From the NCBI GenBank assembly GCA_036558745.1, contig DATBEZ010000095.1, positions 1-64,000 on the forward strand: a stretch of DNA of 64,000 nucleotides. Direction: 5' to 3'. The first letter of the stretch is position 1. Every line of letters begins with the position of its first letter. The notes beneath the pieces were generated by a model, which saw nothing but the letters and a program-made list of their open reading frames with translations, was not told the DNA's origin and ran no database searches. A program made the position numbers and the translations under genes. Shown one piece after another: positions 58,907-64,000 of this stretch. The DNA is from JAMXLJ01 sp036558745 (GTDB taxonomy: Bacteria > Actinomycetota > Acidimicrobiia > IMCC26256 > JAMXLJ01).

Positions 58907-59860
58907 CTACAGCTCCGGGCAGAGCGACGCGAGGAACGCGTCGGTCCGCCGGCGTGACTCGATGCGCTCGTCGCGGTTCGAACCCAGCGGCAGCACGCGC
59001 ACGCCGAGGTCGGTGACGCCCGCGTCGCGGAACCGGTGCAAACGTTCGACGACGGCCGACTCGTCGCCCGCGGCGGCGACGTCACCGACGTCGGTCGCGT
59101 CGCCGTGCTCGAGCAGGCGCTGGTAGTTCGGCGAGTACTCGGCGTGCCCGAGCGCGACGTTGGCCCACGCGCGCGCGTCGTCGACCTCGTCGTTGCGGCA
59201 CAGCACGACGGGAATGCCGGCGACGACGCGCGGCGCCCGCCGTCCTGCCTCCGCCGCGGCCTTCGTGAGACGCGGCACCACGTGCTCGGCGATGGCGCGC
59301 TCGTCGGCCATCCACAGGATCGTCCCCGACGCGTGCTCCCCCGCGATGCGCAGCATCACCGGCGCCAGCGCGGCGAGCAGGATCGGCGTCGGCGTGATGT
59401 CGGTGACGTCGAGCGGGTTGTGCACGCGGTACCCGTCGTTCTCGACGTCGACGGGCCCGGGTCCGGCGAGCGCGACGTTCAGCACGTCCAGGTAGTGGCG
59501 GACCTGGCGCGCCGGGCGGTCGTAGGAGAGGCCGAGCATGTCCTCGACGATCCAGTGGTGCGACGGACCGAGCCCGAGTGTGAGCCGGCCCCCGCAGACC
59601 GCCTGGGTCGACAGCGCCTGCTGGGCCATCGCGACCGGGTGCCGGGTCTGGATCGGCATCACCGCGGTCCCGAGCTCGATGCGCCCGGTCGCACGCCCCA
59701 TGAGGACGATCGCGGTCAGGGCGTCGAAGTCGTTCGGGATCTGCGGCACCCAGATCGAGGTGTATCCCGCCCGCTCGGCCTCCTCCGCGTCGGCGACGAG
59801 GCGAGCGACCTTCTCGCGGTAGCGGCCCTTCTCCGGGCCGATCATCCGACCGATCCGCAC
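58907..59860 (-). CDS. LLM-class (F420-dependent type) oxidoreductase
   Basis: Luciferase-like monooxygenase fold, 317 residues. It starts MRIGRMIGPEKG, with VADAEEAERAGYTSIWVPQ and IELGTAVMPIQTRHPVAMAQQA, the typical TIM-barrel segments of actinobacterial F420-dependent enzymes, and GRLTLGLGPSH. These proteins reduce or oxidise diverse small molecules using F420 or FMN. It converges with the reductase gene (14 bases between stops). Its upstream region, 59861-60011, is shared with the divergent SDR operon. Confidence 0.9.
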   Translation of the reverse strand: MRIGRMIGPEKGRYREKVARLVADAEEAERAGYTSIWVPQIPNDFDALTAIVLMGRATGRIELGTAVMPIQTRHPVAMAQQALSTQAVCGGRLTLGLGPSHHWIVEDMLGLSYDRPARQVRHYLDVLNVALAGPGPVDVENDGYRVHNPLDVTDITPTPILLAALAPVMLRIAGEHASGTILWMADERAIAEHVVPRLTKAAAEAGRRAPRVVAGIPVVLCRNDEVDDARAWANVALGHAEYSPNYQRLLEHGDATDVGDVAAAGDESAVVERLHRFRDAGVTDLGVRVLPLGSNRDERIESRRRTDAFLASLCPEL

Positions 59861-59893
59861 GGGCCGACCCTACCGGCGCCTCTGCCGGGTGGC

Positions 59894-59918
59894 AATGGCG
59901 TTCTCGTTTTTCGAGAGC
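59894..59918. promoter_or_regulatory. inverted repeat in divergent region, resembling the one at 45.7 kb
   Basis: AATGGCGTTCTCG followed by a T-run and CGAGAGCC gives a TCTCG-TTTTT-CGAGA hairpin or dyad. The first half matches AATGGCTCTCTCG at 45705 at 11 of 13 positions. Both lie between divergent catabolic genes, so they could bind the same regulator. Confidence 0.4.
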
Positions 59919-59959
59919 CACCTTGCACCTGGTCGGGAGAGCGGTCCATACTCGCCTTC

Positions 59960-59996
59960 GGCCGACCAGCGCGGCCGATCAGACTGGCCCGATCAG
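59960..59996. repeat. three direct repeats GGCCGAYCAG at 13-bp period
   Basis: GGCCGACCAG (59960), GGCCGATCAG (59973) and GGCCCGATCAG (59986) are spaced 13 bases apart and end 15 bases before the ATG at 60012. Direct half-sites at fixed period in a promoter or leader suggest an activator or cooperative repressor site. The last copies are close to the ribosome binding site. Confidence 0.5.
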
Positions 59997-60011
59997 TCCG
60001 GAGGGGGATCG

Positions 60012-60755
60012 ATGAGCCGCGTCGCCGTGGTCACGGGAGCCGCATCGGGCATGGGCCTCGCGGTCGGCCAACGCCTCGCCGGTCGGGGGGACCGGGTCGC
60101 GCTGCTCGACCTCCAGGGCGATGCGGTGCAACGCGCCGCCGAGGAGCTGCGGTCGACCGGCGCCCGCGCAGTGGCGGCCGAGGTCGACGTGACCGACCGT
60201 GGCGCGGTCGAGGAGGCGCTGCGCAAGGTCCGCAGCGACTTCGGGCCCATCGAGATCATGGTGACGAGCGCGGGCTTCGACGAGTTCTCGCCGTTCACCG
60301 ACATCACGCTCGACGCGTGGGAGCGCATGCTCGCGATCAACCTCACGGGCACGTTCCACTCCCTCCAGCTCGCGGTGCCCGACATGCTCGCCGCGGGCTG
60401 GGGCCGAATCGTCACGATCTCGTCGTCGAGCGCGCAGTCGGGCGCGGCGCGTATGGCGCACTATGTCGCGTCGAAGGGTGGCGTGGTCGGGCTGACGAAG
60501 GCGCTCGCGGTCGAGCTCGCACCCCACGGGATCACGGTGAACACGATCCCGCCCGGCTTCATCGACACGCCGATGGCCCGCCGGGCCGAGGCCCGGGGTG
60601 ACCTGCCCAGCATCGACGCCGTCGCGGCACGCACGCCGGTGCGCCGGGCCGGCACCCCCGACGACATCGCGGCCGCGTGCGCATTCCTCTGCTCCGATGA
60701 GGCCGGCTACATCACGGGCCAGCTCATCGGCGTCAACGGCGGCTGGTACCTGTGA
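60012..60755 (+). CDS. short-chain dehydrogenase/reductase
   Basis: SDR of 247 residues; ATG at 60012 after GGAGGGGGATCG. Nucleotide loop TGAASGMG, TSAGF in the NAG position, ISSSSAQSG, and catalytic YVASK; C-terminal ITGQLIGVNGGWYL. It begins the operon SDR-CMD protein-Rieske oxygenase-small protein-amidohydrolase, with 4-base overlap to the next gene (GTGA). It may dehydrogenate a dihydrodiol or alcohol made by the Rieske enzyme. Confidence 0.92.
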   Translation: MSRVAVVTGAASGMGLAVGQRLAGRGDRVALLDLQGDAVQRAAEELRSTGARAVAAEVDVTDRGAVEEALRKVRSDFGPIEIMVTSAGFDEFSPFTDITLDAWERMLAINLTGTFHSLQLAVPDMLAAGWGRIVTISSSSAQSGAARMAHYVASKGGVVGLTKALAVELAPHGITVNTIPPGFIDTPMARRAEARGDLPSIDAVAARTPVRRAGTPDDIAAACAFLCSDEAGYITGQLIGVNGGWYL

Positions 60756-61372
60756 CCGACGTCGCGGAGCCGCGCCTCCCGTCGCTGCCGATCGAGCAAT
60801 GGAGCGACGAGGCGCGAGCCGCGCTGCGCAGCGCGTTCCCGGCCTCGGTGGCCGACCGCTTCCTGTCCGGCGCGCCGGACGCGCCGCACGTCCCGAACGC
60901 GATCGGCACCTTCATGTACCACCCCCGTCTCGCGGGTCCCTTCCTCACCTACAACGCGACGCTCCTCGCCGATCCGGCCCTCGGACACCGCGCGCGCGAG
61001 CTGCTCGTGCTGCGCGTCGCGGCCCGCACCAGCTCCACGTACGAGTGGGAACAACACGTCCGCCTCGCGCCGCGCTACGGCGTGACCGATGAGGAGATCG
61101 ACGCGATCGCCGGACGCGCAGCGGCGCACGAGTGGGGGATGCTCGACGCGGATCTGCTCGTCGCGGCCGATCAGCTCGTCGACCACTACCGCGTCGACGA
61201 CGACACGTGGCAACGGCTCGCCGCGGGCCTCGACGCGCGCCAGCTCGTCGAGCTCCTGTTCGTCGTCGGCACCTACACCTGCCTGGCGATGGCGTTCAAC
61301 AGCCTGGGGCTCGAGCTCGACCCGGACTTGCAGACCAGCGCCACTGCCGGCCGAAAGGTCCCGGAGGAGTAA
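60752..61372 (+). CDS. carboxymuconolactone decarboxylase family (AhpD-like) protein
   Basis: All-helical protein of 206 residues from GTG at 60752. The CMD/AhpD core is at about residues 68-125: LGHRARELLVLRVAARTSSTYEWEQH, with the conserved Glu-xxx-His pair, but without the CxxC of peroxidase-type members. It therefore resembles the lactone decarboxylase or unknown-function branch. It is translationally coupled to the SDR before it and lies 2 bases before the Rieske gene, implying a joint role in aromatic or ring-compound breakdown. Confidence 0.9.
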   Translation: MTDVAEPRLPSLPIEQWSDEARAALRSAFPASVADRFLSGAPDAPHVPNAIGTFMYHPRLAGPFLTYNATLLADPALGHRARELLVLRVAARTSSTYEWEQHVRLAPRYGVTDEEIDAIAGRAAAHEWGMLDADLLVAADQLVDHYRVDDDTWQRLAAGLDARQLVELLFVVGTYTCLAMAFNSLGLELDPDLQTSATAGRKVPEE

Positions 61373-61374
61373 CG

Positions 61375-62649
61375 ATGATGCCGAAGTTCGACAAGCCGGC
61401 CGAAGGCAGCTGGACGGCGCACTATCCCGAGCTCGGGACCGCGCCGGTCTCCTACGAGGACTCGATCTCACCCGAGGTCTACGAGCTCGAGCGCGAGGCG
61501 ATCTTCAAGCGGTCGTGGCTGAACGTCGGGCGGGTCGAGCAGCTGCCGCGCCGCGGCAGCTACTTCACCAAGGAGCTCGCGGTCGCCAACACCTCGGTCG
61601 TCGTCGTGCGCGGCATGGACAACGAGATCCGCGCCTTCCACAACATCTGCCGGCACCGCGGCAACAAGCTCGTATGGACCGACTTCCCCCGTGAGGAGAC
61701 GCGCGGGAACTGCCGCCAGTTCGTGTGCAAGTACCACGGCTGGAAGTACGAGCTCGACGGGTCGTGCTCGTTCGTGCAGCAGGAGGGCGAGTTCTTCGAC
61801 CTCGACAAGGCCGACTACGGCCTCGTGCCGGTGCACTGCGACGTGTGGGCCGGGTTCATCTTCGTGCACCTCGCCGAGCAACCGAGCGAGACGCTGCCCG
61901 AGTTCCTCGGCCCGATGATCACCGCGATCGACGGGTACCCGTTCGACCAGATGACGGAGCGCTTCTCGTACCGCGCAACGGTCGGGAGCAACTGGAAGCT
62001 CTTCCTCGACGCGTTCCAGGAGTTCTACCACGCACCCGTTCTGCACGCGAAGCAGTCGCCCGTCGCGGCGCGACCCGAGGTGCAGGCCGCTGGTTTCGAA
62101 GGGTTGCACTACGAGATCGAGGGCCCACACCGCATGGTGACGACGTACGGCGGGCGCGGTTGGCAGATGCCGCCGGAGATGCTCAAGCCCATGGAGATCG
62201 TGACCCGCAGCGGGCTGTTCGGTCCGTGGGACGCGCCCGACATCGGGCTCGACAGCCTGCCGTCCGGTGTGAACCCCGCGAAGAAGGAACCGTGGGGGCT
62301 CGACTCGTTCCAGCTGTGGCCCAACTTCGTGATCCTGATCTGGGAGCGGAGCTGGTACCTCACGTATCACTACTGGCCGACGTCACACGGCGCGCACGTG
62401 TTCGAGGGCAACCTGTACTTCGTCCCCGCGAAGACTGCTCGCGAGCGGCTCGCGCACGAGATGGCCGCGGTGACGTTCAAGGAGTACGCGCTGCAGGACG
62501 GCAACACGCTCGAGGCGACGCAGCTGATGCTGGAGTCGCGGGTGATCAAGGCGTTCCCGTTGAACGATCAGGAGATCCTGTGCCGCCACCTGCACAAGGT
62601 CGCGGCCGACTGGGTCCACGACTACACGCGCGAGCGCGCGGGAGTGTGA
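61375..62649 (+). CDS. Rieske non-heme iron oxygenase, alpha subunit
   Basis: Oxygenase of 424 residues from ATG at 61375 (second ATG at 61378). The Rieske cluster ligands are Cys92 and His94 in CRHRGN, and Cys118 and His121 in CKYHGW. The catalytic iron site lies in FLDAFQEFYHAPVLH with His219 and His224; Asp212 could bridge to the Rieske centre. It would hydroxylate an aromatic ring or steroid-like ring. No beta subunit follows, so it is probably a homo-oligomer. The reductase at 57855-58892 could supply electrons. Confidence 0.93.
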   Translation: MMPKFDKPAEGSWTAHYPELGTAPVSYEDSISPEVYELEREAIFKRSWLNVGRVEQLPRRGSYFTKELAVANTSVVVVRGMDNEIRAFHNICRHRGNKLVWTDFPREETRGNCRQFVCKYHGWKYELDGSCSFVQQEGEFFDLDKADYGLVPVHCDVWAGFIFVHLAEQPSETLPEFLGPMITAIDGYPFDQMTERFSYRATVGSNWKLFLDAFQEFYHAPVLHAKQSPVAARPEVQAAGFEGLHYEIEGPHRMVTTYGGRGWQMPPEMLKPMEIVTRSGLFGPWDAPDIGLDSLPSGVNPAKKEPWGLDSFQLWPNFVILIWERSWYLTYHYWPTSHGAHVFEGNLYFVPAKTARERLAHEMAAVTFKEYALQDGNTLEATQLMLESRVIKAFPLNDQEILCRHLHKVAADWVHDYTRERAGV

Positions 62650-62654
62650 GTGCG

Positions 62655-62990
62655 ATGACGGACCGGCTGTTGCCGAAGGAGTTCGCGGACCTCGAGCCGT
62701 TCGCGGCCGCGTGGTGCCTCGCCACGGAGCACGAACGGTTCGCGAAGCGGATGTCGACCTCGATGGACGATATGCAGGCGTTCTACGACGCGTGCTTCCC
62801 GCGAGCGGAGGACGCGATCGCATACTGCGACAAGTTCCCGCTCGACGACATGCCCGACGACGCGCAGCGACTGTTGGAGATGCTCTACTCGCTCGTGATG
62901 GTCTCGTTCCCGGTGGAGGTGTGGCGCCAGCCCCACGTCCCCGACAGCGGCGCGGCCTACCTCGACCTCCTCATCGAGCCGATCCCGTGA
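62655..62990 (+). CDS. small conserved-looking protein in the Rieske operon
   Basis: Unrecognised acidic, mostly helical protein of 111 residues from ATG at 62655; GTG at 62646 would overlap the Rieske stop as GTGA and add three residues. No signal peptide, membrane span or metal motif; one cysteine-containing stretch (YDACFPRAEDAIAYCDKF). It is tightly packed between the Rieske gene and the amidohydrolase (GTGA overlap), with codon use like its neighbours, so it is a real gene. By position it could be a small subunit or helper of the oxygenase, but this is only an inference. Confidence 0.75.
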   Translation: MTDRLLPKEFADLEPFAAAWCLATEHERFAKRMSTSMDDMQAFYDACFPRAEDAIAYCDKFPLDDMPDDAQRLLEMLYSLVMVSFPVEVWRQPHVPDSGAAYLDLLIEPIP

Positions 62991-64000
62991 GCGGCGAGAC
63001 AATTGTCCTGCGGGCCGACCGGTGGGTGGACGTCGACGCGGGCGAGGTGCGCTCCCCCGCCGTCGTCGTGGTCGAGGACCGCCGCATCACCGCCGTGAAC
63101 CCGACGTCGCCGCCCCCCGGCGCGCACGAGGTGGACCTCGGCGACATGACACTGCTGCCCGGCCTCATGGACATGGAGATCAACATGCTCCTGGGCGGGC
63201 CCTCGGGCGGGAACCCGCGCAGCGACGTGCAGGACGACCCCGCGTTCCGCACGTTGCGCGGGACGCTCAACTGCCGCACCACGCTTCTCGCGGGTTTCAC
63301 GACCGTGCGCAACCTCGGACTGTTCGTAAAGACCGGCGGCTACCTGCTCGACGTCGCGCTCGCGCGCGCGATCGACAACGGCTGGATCGACGGGCCGCGC
63401 ATCGTGCCGGCGGGGCACGCGATCACGCCGACGGGTGGCCACCTCGACCCGACGATGTTCCAGCGACTCGGGCCCGGCATCATGCCGCTCAGTGTCGAGG
63501 AGGGCATCGCCAACGGCGTGCCCGAGGTCCGCAAGGCCGTCCGCTACCAGCTCAAGTACGGCGCGCGACTGATCAAGATCTCGGCCTCGGGTGGCGTGAT
63601 GTCGCACAGCGGCCTCGCGGGCGCGCAGCAGTACTCCGACGAGGAGCTCGCGGCGATCGTCGACGAAGCGCATCGCGCCGGGATCAAGGTTGCCGCCCAC
63701 GCGCACGGCGACGCTGGCATCCGCGCGTGCATCCGCGCCGGTGTGGACTGCATCGAGCACGGATCGCTCGCGTCCGACGAGACGATCGCGATGATGGTCG
63801 AGCACGGCACGTTCCTCGTGCCGACGAGCTACCTGTCGGAAGGGCTCGACGTGTCGCGCGCCGCGCCCGAGCTCCAGGCCAAGGCGGCCGAGGTGTTCCC
63901 CAAGGCCCGGGCCATGCTCGGCAAGGCGATCGCGAACGGCGTGAAGATCGCGTGTGGCACCGACGCGCCCGCGATCCCTCACGGCGAGAACGCGAAGGAG
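62987..64000 (+). CDS. amidohydrolase family protein, 3' end outside the window
   Basis: Prolidase/imidazolonepropionase-like amidohydrolase starting GTG at 62987, which overlaps the previous stop; 338 codons are visible and no stop is reached. The N-terminal beta domain (WVDVDAGEVRSPAVVV) is followed by LLPGLMDMEINML, where the usual metal pair HxH is replaced by Glu-x-Asn. Later metal motifs are present: ISASGGV (after a Lys, IKIS), AAHAHGD, CIEHGS and GTDAPAI. Enzymes with an altered first motif are known in this superfamily, so activity is likely but metal binding may differ. Last visible gene of the Rieske operon. Confidence 0.88.
   Translation, partial: MSGETIVLRADRWVDVDAGEVRSPAVVVVEDRRITAVNPTSPPPGAHEVDLGDMTLLPGLMDMEINMLLGGPSGGNPRSDVQDDPAFRTLRGTLNCRTTLLAGFTTVRNLGLFVKTGGYLLDVALARAIDNGWIDGPRIVPAGHAITPTGGHLDPTMFQRLGPGIMPLSVEEGIANGVPEVRKAVRYQLKYGARLIKISASGGVMSHSGLAGAQQYSDEELAAIVDEAHRAGIKVAAHAHGDAGIRACIRAGVDCIEHGSLASDETIAMMVEHGTFLVPTSYLSEGLDVSRAAPELQAKAAEVFPKARAMLGKAIANGVKIACGTDAPAIPHGENAKE

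Overview
The window is a continuous, very GC-rich, gene-dense stretch of a chromosome. Frequent GTG starts, many 4-base ATGA/GTGA gene overlaps, F420-type and LLM oxidoreductases, many cytochrome P450s, acyl-CoA dehydrogenases and amidohydrolases all point to an actinobacterium, most likely of the Acidimicrobiia or a related lipid- and steroid-degrading lineage (an inference; no rRNA marker is present). I saw no tRNA, rRNA, CRISPR array, transposase or phage gene.

Region 1 (1-13,210) is general physiology: a membrane protein cut by the left edge, a GH63/MGH1-like glucosidase, a GlsB/YeaQ-type membrane protein, a lipoprotein whose ribosome binding site can be hidden in a hairpin, a secreted protein, an ECF sigma factor/RskA-type anti-sigma/P1B-ATPase operon, and a heterodimeric ABC exporter. 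Strong intrinsic terminator hairpins separate several of these units.

Region 2 (13,295-33,439) is catabolic. The plus strand carries SDR-SDR-P450-epoxide hydrolase, then SDR-molybdenum hydroxylase (medium and large subunits only)-P450-TetR, then a secreted SGNH hydrolase. The minus strand carries SDR-amidohydrolase-VOC-amidohydrolase-Baeyer-Villiger-type monooxygenase ending in a decayed SDR. A P450-SDR-P450 operon leaves divergently from that cluster.

Region 3 (33,450-50,383) holds an aldo/keto reductase-D-aminoacylase-like hydrolase-substrate-binding lipoprotein operon, and a divergent double-TetR regulator followed by ALDH, acyl-CoA dehydrogenase, P450 and a second, very similar substrate-binding lipoprotein. 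It then has a DapB-like dehydrogenase and an acyl-CoA dehydrogenase pair-CoA transferase-P450 operon.

Region 4 (50,524-64,000) looks like a beta-oxidation module: AMP ligase, DUF35 protein, thiolase-like protein, two acyl-CoA dehydrogenases and an enoyl-CoA hydratase. It resembles the genes that remove short side chains from steroids. It is followed by a TauD-type dioxygenase, a KshB-like reductase, an LLM oxidoreductase, and an operon with an SDR, a CMD-family protein, a Rieske oxygenase, a small unknown protein and an amidohydrolase that runs off the right edge.

Taken together, the genes can activate (CoA ligase, CoA transferase), oxidise (P450, Rieske, molybdenum hydroxylase, BVMO, SDR, ALDH) and beta-oxidise a bulky hydrophobic substrate such as a steroid, terpenoid or alkyl-aromatic; the actual substrate cannot be read from sequence. 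The most unusual signals are (i) tandem repeats at gene junctions that create chains of ATGA-overlapping micro-ORFs (14,083-14,218 and 15,010-15,185), with a related stem-loop repeat at 52,473-52,522, and (ii) two divergent intergenic regions that carry the same two operator-like 14-mers at an identical 77-base offset, one of them in front of the double-TetR gene.
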